A DNA stretch of 64,000 nucleotides from Bradyrhizobium sp. Y36 (lineage in GTDB: Bacteria > Pseudomonadota > Alphaproteobacteria > Rhizobiales > Xanthobacteraceae): assembly GCF_002531575.1 (NCBI RefSeq), contig NZ_NWTI01000004.1:124001-188000 (forward strand), given 5' to 3'. A program made the position numbers and the translations under genes. This document shows, in pieces, positions 24,695 through 33,045 of this stretch (position 1 is the first letter of the stretch; every line of letters begins with the position of its first letter). The notes beneath the pieces were generated by a model that saw only the letters and a list, made by a program, of their open reading frames with translations, did no database searches and was not told the origin of the DNA.

Positions 24695-25609
24695 ATGAAT
24701 CCGCACAACATTGAACGTTTCGGCAGACCGGGACCCGACGAATTGGTTCCGTCGCGTTATGCGCTGAAGGTCGGCGAGATCGACGTGATGGTGATCAGCG
24801 ACGGCGTGCTGACGCCACCTGCGGAGTCGATGGCCACCAACGCCGAGCCGGCTCTCCGGGGCGCGTGGCTGGACAACATGTTCCTGTCGCGGGACGCGTT
24901 CGACTGGGCGCTGAACGAGGTCGTGGTGCGCAGCGGCGACCGGACCATATTGATCGACAGCGGGCTCGGAGCGGAATACCCGGATTTCCCGCGGGCCGGA
25001 CAGCTGGGCCTGCGACTGCAGGCCGCCGGCATCGACCTGGAGTCCGTGACCGACGTGGTGCTGACCCACATGCATTTCGACCACGTTGGCGGGCTGCTCG
25101 TCGACGGCGTGAAGGAACGTCTGCGCAAGGATCTGCGGATCCACGTGGCGGCTGCCGAGGTCAGGTTCTGGGAGGCACCCGATTTCTCCCGCACCGGAAT
25201 GCCGCCGGCGCTCGCCGATCTGGCCCGACGAGCATCCCGGCAGTTTGCCGTGGAGTATCGCAACCAATTGTGCACCTTCGAGCAGGAGCACACGGTCGCG
25301 CCGGGAGTGGTCGTCAGTCGCACCGGTGGCCATACCCCCGGACACAGCGTGGTCCGTCTTGCCTCCGGTGGCGACCGGCTGATGTTCGCCGGCGACGCCA
25401 TATTCCCGGTCTCGTTCGACCACCCCGAATGGCACAACGGCTTCGAGCACGACCCCGAGGAGGCGACGCGCGTCCGGATTGGGCTCATGCGCGAGCTCGC
25501 CGCAACCGGCGCGTGGCTGGTGGCCACGCACATGCCGTTCCCGTCTGTCGGCCGGGTCGCGACCGCCGGTGACCTGTTTCGGTGGGTACCGGCCTGGTGG
25601 GACTACTGA
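24695..25609 (+). CDS. Metallo-beta-lactamase-fold hydrolase, copy 1
   Basis: 304 residues. Metal-binding motif THMHFDHVGG near residue 129, later ligand region TGGHTPGHSV near residue 210, and a C-terminal histidine in VATHMPFPSVGRV. The fold and length fit the AHL-lactonase/methyl-parathion-hydrolase group; the natural substrate is unknown. Start is ATG 24695 with AGGAGGC seven bases upstream; an in-frame ATG 36 bases earlier is possible. It is clearly paralogous to the next gene, so a tandem duplication occurred. Confidence 0.87.
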   Translation: MNPHNIERFGRPGPDELVPSRYALKVGEIDVMVISDGVLTPPAESMATNAEPALRGAWLDNMFLSRDAFDWALNEVVVRSGDRTILIDSGLGAEYPDFPRAGQLGLRLQAAGIDLESVTDVVLTHMHFDHVGGLLVDGVKERLRKDLRIHVAAAEVRFWEAPDFSRTGMPPALADLARRASRQFAVEYRNQLCTFEQEHTVAPGVVVSRTGGHTPGHSVVRLASGGDRLMFAGDAIFPVSFDHPEWHNGFEHDPEEATRVRIGLMRELAATGAWLVATHMPFPSVGRVATAGDLFRWVPAWWDY

Positions 25610-25822
25610 CCACTCACGGGACGGCGACGATCGCCGGATCGAGCGGCGACGCCGGAGCCGAACGTCTCGCCAGTCTCTGAACATCTCACCAACACCATCC
25701 GCGCTTCGCAAAACGGACGCACGGTCGTTCCCCGGAACTGAGCGCCCAAGGAGAGAGCGAGGGAGAGAGAAAAAGTCTTCAAGGATGAATCGGATGACCC
25801 ACAACACTCAGGAGAAACAGAC

Positions 25823-26740
25823 ATGAACCTTCACAACACCTCATATCCCGTGTCGTCGGGCGCCGAAGAGCTCGTACCGTCGCGCTATGCGCTGAAGATC
25901 GGCGATATCGATGTGCTGGTGGTTAGCGACGGTGTGCTACCGCTGCCGACCACGATGCTGGCACACAACGCGGCCCCGGCCGAGCGTGCGGCCTGGCTGC
26001 ACGACATGTTCCTGCCACAGGACGCGTTCGACTGGGCGCTGAATGCGGTCATGGTCCGCAGCGGCGGCAAGACCATCCTGATCGACGCCGGCCTCGGATC
26101 CGACCCCAACTTGCACTTGCCGCGCGCCGGTCAGCTGATCAAGCGGCTGGAGGCCGCCGGTATCGATCTGTCATCGGTGACCGACCTCGTGCTGACCCAC
26201 CTGCACATGGATCACATCGGTGGACTGCTCGTCGACGGCGTGAAGCAGCGGCTGCGCAAGGACCTGCGGATCCACGTGGCGGCTGCCGAGGTCAAGTTCT
26301 GGGAAGCGCCCGACTTCTCCCACACCAACATGCCGCAAGGCTTTCCGGATGCGCTTCGGGCCACCGCCAAGCGGTTCGTGAAGGAGTACGGCAGCCAGTT
26401 GCGGACATTCGAGGAGACGCAGGAGATTGCGCCCGGCGTCATCGCGCGTCGCACCGGCGGCCACACCCCAGGGCACAGCGTGGTTCGCGTGGCGTCCGGC
26501 GGCGAGGCGCTGACATTCGCCGGCGACGCCGTGTTTGCAGTCGGGTTCGAACAGCCCGAGTGGTACAACGGCTTCGAGCATGACCCGGAGGAGGCTGCGC
26601 GCGTCCGTGTCCGCCTGCTGCGGGAGCTTGCCGAGACCGGCGAGATGCTAGTCGCCACCCATCTGCCGTTCCCGTCCGTCGGACGCGTCGCGACAGACGG
26701 CGACGCCTTCCGCTGGGTGCCGGTGTTCTGGGACTACTGA
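25823..26740 (+). CDS. Metallo-beta-lactamase-fold hydrolase, copy 2
   Basis: 305 residues, near-parallel to copy 1 (VPSRYALKIGDIDVLVVSDG, THLHMDHIGG, TGGHTPGHSVV, HLPFPSVGRV). All metal ligands appear intact, so both copies should be active. Starts at ATG 25823 with CAGGAG upstream; here the upstream ATG leader of copy 1 is conserved but out of frame, ending in ATGA over this start. About 210 bp separate the copies. Role unknown; lactone or ester hydrolysis is inferred from family. Confidence 0.87.
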   Translation: MNLHNTSYPVSSGAEELVPSRYALKIGDIDVLVVSDGVLPLPTTMLAHNAAPAERAAWLHDMFLPQDAFDWALNAVMVRSGGKTILIDAGLGSDPNLHLPRAGQLIKRLEAAGIDLSSVTDLVLTHLHMDHIGGLLVDGVKQRLRKDLRIHVAAAEVKFWEAPDFSHTNMPQGFPDALRATAKRFVKEYGSQLRTFEETQEIAPGVIARRTGGHTPGHSVVRVASGGEALTFAGDAVFAVGFEQPEWYNGFEHDPEEAARVRVRLLRELAETGEMLVATHLPFPSVGRVATDGDAFRWVPVFWDY

Positions 26741-26799
26741 CAGCTTGTTGGGTCAGACGAAACCGGGGCGCGTGCTCACGACGTTCGCGAGCGCGCGTC

Positions 26800-27531
26800 C
26801 TACCCGATCGTTTGCAGCGCCGGGAACGTCTCGAGCAGCCAGATGCTCACATTGGAGACCGCGCCGGTGAGAAAGCCGATGCCGGTGATCACCATCAACA
26901 CGCCCATGGCACGCTCGACATTGACGAGGTGGCCCTTCATGCGGGCGAACAGCGCGGAGAATTGCTCGATCATCAGCGCGGCGATCAGGAAGGGAATGCC
27001 GAGACCTGCCGAATAGACCGCGAGCAGGCCGGCGCCCTTCGTCACCGTGGCCTCAGCCGCGGCGATCGAGAGGATCGCGGCGAGGATGGGACCGATGCAG
27101 GGGGTCCAGCCGAAAGCGAAGGCGAGGCCCATGATATAGGCCCCCCAGAGCCCAACGGGCTTCGGGATCGGCAGCCGGCCCTCACGCATCAACAGGCCGA
27201 TGCGCGTCAGCCCGAGGAAGTGCAGGCCCATGATGATGATGACGATGCCGGCGAGAATCGACAGTTCCGCCGACCAGGCCCGGATGAGCCCGCCGATCAA
27301 CGAGGCACTGGCGCCCAGCGCGACGAATACCGTGGAGAAGCCGAGCACGAACAGTAGCGCCGACATCATAATCGCGCGCTTGGAGGCCGCGGCCGGCTCG
27401 TCGCTCTCGACGTGCTCGATCGTGGCGCCCGTGAGGTAGATCAGATAGGGCGGGACCAGCGGCAGGACGCAAGGCGAGAGGAAGCTGACGAGGCCGGCAA
27501 TCAGCGCCGCCGGGATCGAAACATTTTGCAT
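26800..27531 (-). CDS. ccdA: CcdA/DsbD-like membrane thiol-disulfide transporter
   Basis: 243 residues with six membrane segments. The two redox cysteines are in SPCVLPLVPP near residue 21 and TPCIGPILAA near residue 140, the hallmark of CcdA. It carries electrons from cytoplasmic thioredoxin to periplasmic apocytochrome c maturation factors, relevant to the c-type cytochromes FixO and FixP encoded 23 kb away. It is convergent with the second metallo-hydrolase gene. No maturation partner is adjacent. Confidence 0.9.
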   Translation of the reverse strand: MQNVSIPAALIAGLVSFLSPCVLPLVPPYLIYLTGATIEHVESDEPAAASKRAIMMSALLFVLGFSTVFVALGASASLIGGLIRAWSAELSILAGIVIIIMGLHFLGLTRIGLLMREGRLPIPKPVGLWGAYIMGLAFAFGWTPCIGPILAAILSIAAAEATVTKGAGLLAVYSAGLGIPFLIAALMIEQFSALFARMKGHLVNVERAMGVLMVITGIGFLTGAVSNVSIWLLETFPALQTIG

Positions 27532-27737
27532 GATGCCGTCTGAGCCATCTCAGGTGCCGGTACGGCGCGCGGGAAATGCGCCGGGTCCGGAGCCGAACCG
27601 GCTCTGGTGTAGCCGATGCCGGGGAATGCGCAACAGAGGCGCACAAAACCAAGGCTCCTCCCGATGCCGTCTGCGATCACAGGTGCGGCATCGGGACGCG
27701 CACAAATCTCGCCAAAAAGCGAGATTCGGCGGCGCGG

Positions 27738-28004
27738 CTACTTCACCACGCGGAGCAGCGGACGCCGGGGCTGGTCCTGCGTCTGCTTGGAAGGCGATGG
27801 CGGCTCGCTCGCGGCGCTCCGCAACATTTCGTCGCACAGCGCCTTGAGATCGGCACTGTCAATTCCCTTGAGCTTCATCCTGACGTCCAGGATGACAATG
27901 GAGAGCAGCTCGGCCGACTCACGGCTGTTGCACGCGGTGAGAACCCTGCGGCACTCCTCGAGCGTTTCCAGCACCGACTGCAACTGTTCGTCTGAATGCG
28001 ACAC
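27738..28004 (-). CDS. Small hypothetical protein
   Basis: 88 residues if started at GTG 28004 (VSHSDEQLQSVLETLEECRR); an earlier start at 28085 adds an arginine-rich stretch that looks untranslated. Predicted helical and soluble, with a charged C-terminal tail rich in Pro, Ser and Arg. No family recognised. It stands alone between ccdA and a LysR gene. Confidence 0.5.
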   Translation of the reverse strand: MSHSDEQLQSVLETLEECRRVLTACNSRESAELLSIVILDVRMKLKGIDSADLKALCDEMLRSAASEPPSPSKQTQDQPRRPLLRVVK

Positions 28005-28488
28005 CGGCGTTCTTTCCGTTAATTCGGCCTGCGAGATGTGATTGCGACGACCCCTTCGGCCCCCCTGGAGCCGCGAGGATAGCATGAGGCTGCGATGCCT
28101 CCGAACCTGATTTCAGCGTGTTTCCGCTGTGGAACCGCGGTTTCCGCGACCATCGACGCGCTGCGCCGCTGCAGGCCGTCGAACCGATCGGCGAGGAAAC
28201 GCCCGGCGCGCGATGATTGATCCGTCGAGAGACACGGCGCCGGGTTGCGCGTGAATGCGATTGTTGCGGACAGCGCCTGCAATCCCGCAGCCATTTCACG
28301 GCTCGCAACGGAACTCACGCCACACCCCTCATTCGGACGAAAAATCCGCCCGATTCCCAGCCCATGACAGCATCCCAATACCACCCACCAGATAGTAAGG
28401 ATGACGGTTCAAAACTCGTCATCCCCCAACCCGCCGTGGTTGTGGTTTGCGTCAGATTCTGCCAGTTTAGCCGCCCGAAGGGACTTGT
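28005..28488. other. Intergenic stretch upstream of the LysR gene
   Basis: 484 bp. Frames on the minus strand here have no ribosome sites and look like arginine-rich shadow translations. No repeat recognised; probably the LysR promoter region. Confidence 0.35.
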
Positions 28489-29538
28489 ATGCACTCCTTG
28501 GCGGAAAGGGGCGTTCTTCTGGCGGAACGCCCAAAGACAAATCTCAGCGGCCTCTCGGATTGGGATGCGGCCCGCATATTCCTCGAAGTCGTCCGATGCG
28601 GAAGTTTCCGCTCGGCGGCCGAGCGCCTGTCGCTGTCGATCAACGCCGTGCGCCGGCGGATCGACGATTTCGAGCGCCAGACCGGCACCACCCTGTTCAC
28701 CCGCGACGTCCATGGCACCCACCTGACCGATGAAGGGGCGCTGGTGGTCTCTGCCGTCGAACGCATGGAGGCCGCGACCTTCGACGTGCTGCGCGCCAGC
28801 GATTCGATGGCCAACGCGCTGTCTGGCGAGGTCCGGGTCGCCGTCACCGAGGGCCTCGGCACGTTCTGGCTCGCCCCGCGCCTGGTCGAATTCCAGCAGG
28901 CCTATCCGAAGATCCTGGTCGACCTGCATTGCGCGATGCGTTCGGCCGACGTCTCGCGCCACGAGGCCGACGTCGCCATTCATCTGTCCCGTCCTTCGGC
29001 GCTCGACATCAAGTTGGTGCGGCTCGGCCGCATGCACCTGATGTTCTGGGCCTCCGAGAAGTACATCGAAAAGCATGGCGCGCCGCAATCGGCGGCGGAA
29101 TTGATCAAGCATCGCCTGGTGCTGCAATTCGCCGACCAGCTCGCCGCCAAGGAATCCTTCGAGAGCTTCTTTCCGGGCGTTTCGGAACGTGACCTTCTGG
29201 TCATGAAGACCAACGTCTCGAGCGCCAACTATTGGGCGGTCGCGAACGGCGCCGGCATCGGCGTCTTCCCGAGCTATGCCATTGCGCTTGGCGGAAAACT
29301 AATTCCACTGGAGGTCGAGCTGAACCGGCCGCTGGATATCTGGTTGTCCTACCATCCCGGTAGCGGCCGTATTCCGCGCGTGCGGCACATGATTGACTGG
29401 CTGATCGAGGCTTTCAATCCGGCTCGTTTCCCGTGGTTTAAGGAAGAGTTCGTGCACCCGCATGAATTCAAGGACTCCTACATGGGCGAACCCCTGACCC
29501 AGCTCTTCGGGGGATTTTCAACCGAAGAACAAAGGTGA
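28489..29538 (+). CDS. LysR-family transcriptional regulator
   Basis: 349 residues. The winged helix-turn-helix starts about residue 22 (LSDWDAARIFLEVVRCGSF, SAAERLSLSINAVRRRID), so the protein has an N-terminal extension. An effector-binding domain and an unusual 40-residue tail (EAFNPARFPWFKEEFVHP) follow. AAGGGA precedes the ATG. Its stop overlaps a GTG of the downstream XRE-type gene, suggesting co-translation of two regulators. Target unknown. Confidence 0.88.
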   Translation: MHSLAERGVLLAERPKTNLSGLSDWDAARIFLEVVRCGSFRSAAERLSLSINAVRRRIDDFERQTGTTLFTRDVHGTHLTDEGALVVSAVERMEAATFDVLRASDSMANALSGEVRVAVTEGLGTFWLAPRLVEFQQAYPKILVDLHCAMRSADVSRHEADVAIHLSRPSALDIKLVRLGRMHLMFWASEKYIEKHGAPQSAAELIKHRLVLQFADQLAAKESFESFFPGVSERDLLVMKTNVSSANYWAVANGAGIGVFPSYAIALGGKLIPLEVELNRPLDIWLSYHPGSGRIPRVRHMIDWLIEAFNPARFPWFKEEFVHPHEFKDSYMGEPLTQLFGGFSTEEQR

Positions 29539-29546
29539 AAACAGAG

Positions 29547-29939
29547 ATGAAAGCAGCGGCAAAAAGAATGAAGCAGCGTAGCGCCGGCAAGCCGGACATC
29601 GAGCTCGGCAAGCGGATTCGTCTGCGGCGCGTCGAGATGAAGATCTCGCAGGCCGAACTGGGCGAGAAGCTCGGCGTCAGCTTCCAGCAGGTCCAGAAGT
29701 ACGAGAAGGGCGTCAATCGCGTGGGCGCGGCTCGCCTGCAGCAGATCGCCTCCGCCCTCGACGTGCCCGTCACCTTCTTCTACGACGGCGACAACAAGGC
29801 GCGCGAAGTCGAGAGCCTGCTCTTCCTCGATTCGGCCTTCAGCCTCCGCCTGCTGCGCGCCTACAGCAAGATCAAGGACCAGACGGTTCAGCGCCAGCTC
29901 GTCTCGCTGATGGAATCGATCGCCGCGAACGAAAGCTGA
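29547..29939 (+). CDS. XRE-family HTH regulator
   Basis: 130 residues from ATG 29547 (GTG 29535, overlapping the LysR stop, is the alternative). Helix-turn-helix at residues 25-75: LGKRIRLRRVEMKISQAELG, VSFQQVQKYEKG, LQQIASALDVPVTFF. The C-terminal helices (LRLLRAYSKIKDQTVQRQLV) fit the small alphaproteobacterial XRE regulators related to SinR-like or PraR-like proteins. Directly downstream of a LysR gene and followed by a Rho-independent terminator. Confidence 0.88.
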   Translation: MKAAAKRMKQRSAGKPDIELGKRIRLRRVEMKISQAELGEKLGVSFQQVQKYEKGVNRVGAARLQQIASALDVPVTFFYDGDNKAREVESLLFLDSAFSLRLLRAYSKIKDQTVQRQLVSLMESIAANES

Positions 29940-30077
29940 GATCGGTCGACGGTCCGGTCTTCACGGCCGATCTTCAATCCGCCGCGTCACGGGGGCGCGG
30001 CCGGATTGAACGAGACCGGCCGGACCTGACCGATCGGATCTGGCCCGCGCGCCTTCCGCGCGTGGCCTTGGTTTCCG

Positions 30078-30099
30078 GGGCGGCCTGGCCGCCCTTTTT
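30078..30099 (+). terminator. Rho-independent terminator after the XRE gene
   Basis: GGGCGG-CCTGG-CCGCCC stem-loop followed directly by TTTTT. It lies about 140 bp after the XRE stop; the rest of 29940-30335 holds nothing recognisable. Confidence 0.7.
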
Positions 30100-30335
30100 C
30101 TTGACCTTTTCCCGCCGTCCCTGCGTTTTTCGCGAACCCGTCCCCACCTCGCCGCGACCCAATCGAGAGGCTCCGCACCGGACGCGCGGAGCTTTCGTCT
30201 GCCGTGCTTAATGGGACCTCAACACCGAAGCGCTAGTTTCTCGCCGATTTCACGAATCGGCGCCCCGCAGCGCGGCGGCCCGCGATTGCCAATGCGAGGC
30301 CCCCGGGCCTCGTTCTCTTGAGGAAAATGGGACAC

Positions 30336-31685
30336 ATGTCGAAACGCCATGCGATGATCCTTGCCGTCGGCATGCTGGCCAGCGCCTCTGCGGTGGCGCA
30401 AACCGAGACCATCGGCCAGGCGACATCCAGGCCGGCAACGGCAGGGACGGTCCCGACTGCCGCCAATCCGGCCCACACGGCCGCGCCGAAAACCGCCACG
30501 ACGCCCGCCTCGACGCCGGAAAGCCGTTCGGCCGCAGCGCTGGCGATGACGCACGAGCCGACCTATGACGAAGGCTCCGCGCAGCGCATCAAGGACGCCG
30601 CGCTCAGCTATTCCGATCTCGCGGTACGCGGCGGCTGGCCGACCATCCCGGCAGACGCCAAGTTCGCTCCCGGTGTCCCCGGCGCCAACGACGACCTGCT
30701 GCGCAAGCGGCTCATCCTCTCCGGCGATCTCGCGGCCGACAAGGTGAACGGCGCCTTCGACCAGGACCTCGTCGACGCGGTGAAGCGCTTCCAGGCCCGC
30801 CACGGACTGGCGCCGACCGGCACAATGACCCCGCGCACGATCGCTGCGATGAACGTCTCGGTGCAGAAGCGCATCCGGCAGCTCGAGGCTTCGCTGCAGC
30901 GGCTCGAGAACATGAATTTCGGCTTCGGACAGCGTTATGTCGTGGTCAACATCCCCGCCGCCTTTGCCGAAGCCGTCGAGAACGACGTCGTGGTGCGGCG
31001 CTATCGCGTCATCGTCGGCAAGACCGAGAAGCCCTCGCCGACGCTGACGGCCCAGATCAGCAGCGTCGTCCTCAACCCGACCTGGACGGTGCCGGCCTCG
31101 ATCGCGAAAACCGAGATCTCCGCACATATGCGCAAGGATCCCACCTATCTGTCGCGCATGCACATGGAGGTGCTCGACGCCCACGACAATCCGATCGATC
31201 CGCATTCGGTCGACTGGTCGGGCACCCATACGCCGAACTTCACGGTGCGCCAGCACAACGGCACATTCAACGCGCTCGGCGCCGTGAAGATCGACATGCC
31301 GAATTCCTACTCGGTCTACATGCACGACACCAACCAGCGTAACCTGTTCAGTGACGACTACCGCTTCGATTCCCACGGCTGCTCGCGCGTCGACAATGTG
31401 CGCGACCTCGCCGCCTGGCTGCTCAAGGATCAGCCGAAATGGAGTCGTGCCGCGATCGATGCGGAGATCGCGACCGGACAGCATCTGGAGGTCGCCATGG
31501 CCAGGAAGGTGCCAGTCGCCTGGATCTATCTCACGGCGTGGATGACGAAGGACCAGACCGTCCAGTTCCGCAACGACGTCTATAACCAGGACGAGCAATT
31601 GCTGGAGGCAACTGCCGAAGAGGCGGCGTTCTTCAGCAATGCCGGCAGCCATCCGCTAACTGCCCACATGCATGTGACGCGGTAG
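30336..31685 (+). CDS. L,D-transpeptidase (YkuD) with peptidoglycan-binding domain
   Basis: About 449 residues from ATG 30336, opening with a signal peptide (MSKRHAMILAVGMLASASAVAQ). An Ala/Thr/Pro-rich linker precedes a peptidoglycan-binding domain (VDAVKRFQARHGL) near residue 145. The catalytic domain follows, with HDTNQRNLFSDDYRF and the active-site SHGCSR; Cys is near residue 349. It should make 3-3 cross-links or attach proteins to peptidoglycan in the periplasm. The RFDSHGCSR variant has Ser where many have Val, which is common. Standalone gene. Confidence 0.92.
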   Translation: MSKRHAMILAVGMLASASAVAQTETIGQATSRPATAGTVPTAANPAHTAAPKTATTPASTPESRSAAALAMTHEPTYDEGSAQRIKDAALSYSDLAVRGGWPTIPADAKFAPGVPGANDDLLRKRLILSGDLAADKVNGAFDQDLVDAVKRFQARHGLAPTGTMTPRTIAAMNVSVQKRIRQLEASLQRLENMNFGFGQRYVVVNIPAAFAEAVENDVVVRRYRVIVGKTEKPSPTLTAQISSVVLNPTWTVPASIAKTEISAHMRKDPTYLSRMHMEVLDAHDNPIDPHSVDWSGTHTPNFTVRQHNGTFNALGAVKIDMPNSYSVYMHDTNQRNLFSDDYRFDSHGCSRVDNVRDLAAWLLKDQPKWSRAAIDAEIATGQHLEVAMARKVPVAWIYLTAWMTKDQTVQFRNDVYNQDEQLLEATAEEAAFFSNAGSHPLTAHMHVTR

Positions 31686-31805
31686 GCACGTCCGGCGCCA
31701 TGCAATCGCGGCACAGGCGGTTGCCAAGCCCCCCACCTCGCCGCGGTTGACCCCGGCCCTGTCGGGGCCGCACATTGTGCTCGCCCTACGACAAGCGAGC
31801 GCGCG

Positions 31806-32621
31806 ATGCCAGACATCTCCGGTGAAACATCCTACGCCGACGGCAAGATCCTCAAGCACGCCACTGATGGCGTCGGCGTGATCACGTTCAACAATCCCGC
31901 CAAGCGCAACGCGATGTCGCTGGAGATGTGGGAAGGATTTGGCGAGGCGCTGACGGCCTTGCGCGACGACGACACGGTACGCGTCGTCATCCTGCGCGGC
32001 GCGGGCGGCAAGGCGTTCGTATCAGGGGCCGATATCAGCCAGTTCGAGAAGACCCGCCATAACGCGGCCGCGTCCGAGGAATACGCCAGGCGCAGCGCCG
32101 CCCAGCGCGCGATGCTCGCCGACTATCCCAAGCCGACCATCGCCTGCATTGAGGGCTTCTGTCTCGGCGGCGGCATGCAGGTCGCGATGCTCGCCGACAT
32201 CCGCCTCGCCGCACACGGCAGCCAGTTCGGCATTCCCGCGGCCAGGCTCGGCATCGCCTATGGCTATGACGGCTTGAAGCACCTGGTGTCGCTGGTCGGC
32301 CCGTCCTGGGCGCGGCTTCTGATGTACACGGGCATGCGGATCGATTCCGCCGAGGCGCTGCGCATCGGCCTCGTCGAGCGCGTATTCCCTGTCGACGAGC
32401 TCTGGGGCGAGACCATGACGATTGCCGAGACGATCTCGCAGAACGCGCCGCTCGCGATCAAGGCTGCCAAGATCACCATCGCGCAAGTGTTGAAGGACGA
32501 AAGCCGGCGCGACATGGAGGCGATCAAGGCGATCGGCGCCGCATGCATGGACAGTGCGGATTTCCGCGAGGGCCGCCAGGCTTTCATGGAGAAGCGCAAG
32601 CCGAAGTTCCAGGGGAAGTGA
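31806..32621 (+). CDS. Crotonase-fold protein annotated as enoyl-CoA hydratase, catalytic glutamates absent
   Basis: 271 residues of crotonase fold. The oxyanion-hole segments KAFVSGADI and EGFCLGGGMQ are present. In true hydratases a Glu follows the GGG turn and a second Glu sits about twenty residues later. Here they are Gln (GGGMQVAM) and Ala (FGIPAARLG), so the hydration chemistry is doubtful. It may be a CoA-ester isomerase, hydrolase, decarboxylase or other crotonase. Ribosome site is weak. No other fatty-acid gene is adjacent. Confidence 0.85.
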   Translation: MPDISGETSYADGKILKHATDGVGVITFNNPAKRNAMSLEMWEGFGEALTALRDDDTVRVVILRGAGGKAFVSGADISQFEKTRHNAAASEEYARRSAAQRAMLADYPKPTIACIEGFCLGGGMQVAMLADIRLAAHGSQFGIPAARLGIAYGYDGLKHLVSLVGPSWARLLMYTGMRIDSAEALRIGLVERVFPVDELWGETMTIAETISQNAPLAIKAAKITIAQVLKDESRRDMEAIKAIGAACMDSADFREGRQAFMEKRKPKFQGK

Positions 32622-32720
32622 ACCAACGTTCAGGAAGATTAAATTCCTCAACCACGCGTACCGCGATAGCAACCAACTGATCCCTCGCAGGTTCTTCCGC
32701 CACCAACGAGGGAGATTGCG

Positions 32721-33002
32721 ATGACACTCAAGTTTGCTGTTCTTGGTCTGGCTGCCTTGGGCGGCGCGGCGCTCGCGTCAGGGCAGGCGCTCGCCGCGAT
32801 GCCGAACGGCATTCCCCAGGCTGACCGCGTCGCAAGCGGGCCGGCCGCAAATGTCGATCAGGTGCGCATGGTCTGCAATGCCTGGGGCCGCTGCTGGTGG
32901 CGACCGAACTATTACGGTGCCTATGGCTATTACAGCCCGCGCCGCTTTTACGGGCCACGGCCATATGGCTATTACGGCCACCGCCATTGGCGTCGCTGGT
33001 AA
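32721..33002 (+). CDS. Small secreted Tyr/Gly/Arg-rich protein
   Basis: 93 residues. A signal peptide (MTLKFAVLGLAALGGAALA and the following ALAA cut) is followed by a segment with two cysteines (RMVCNAWGRCWW). The tail is rich in Tyr, Gly, Arg and Pro (YYGAYGYYSPRRFYGPRPYG) and ends HRHWRRW. Such low-complexity exported proteins are common in Bradyrhizobiaceae and may coat the envelope; function unknown. GAGGGAG precedes the ATG, and a strong Rho-independent terminator follows the stop. Confidence 0.75.
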   Translation: MTLKFAVLGLAALGGAALASGQALAAMPNGIPQADRVASGPAANVDQVRMVCNAWGRCWWRPNYYGAYGYYSPRRFYGPRPYGYYGHRHWRRW

Positions 33003-33011
33003 ACGACGAAG

Positions 33012-33032
33012 GGGCCCGAGGGCCCCTTTTTC
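33012..33032 (+). terminator. Rho-independent terminator after the Tyr/Gly-rich small gene
   Basis: GGGGCC-CGAG-GGCCCC stem followed by TTTTT, ten bases after the stop codon. It may also stop the convergent dehydrogenase transcript in part. Confidence 0.8.
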
Positions 33033-33045
33033 ACGCGCGCGCCGG

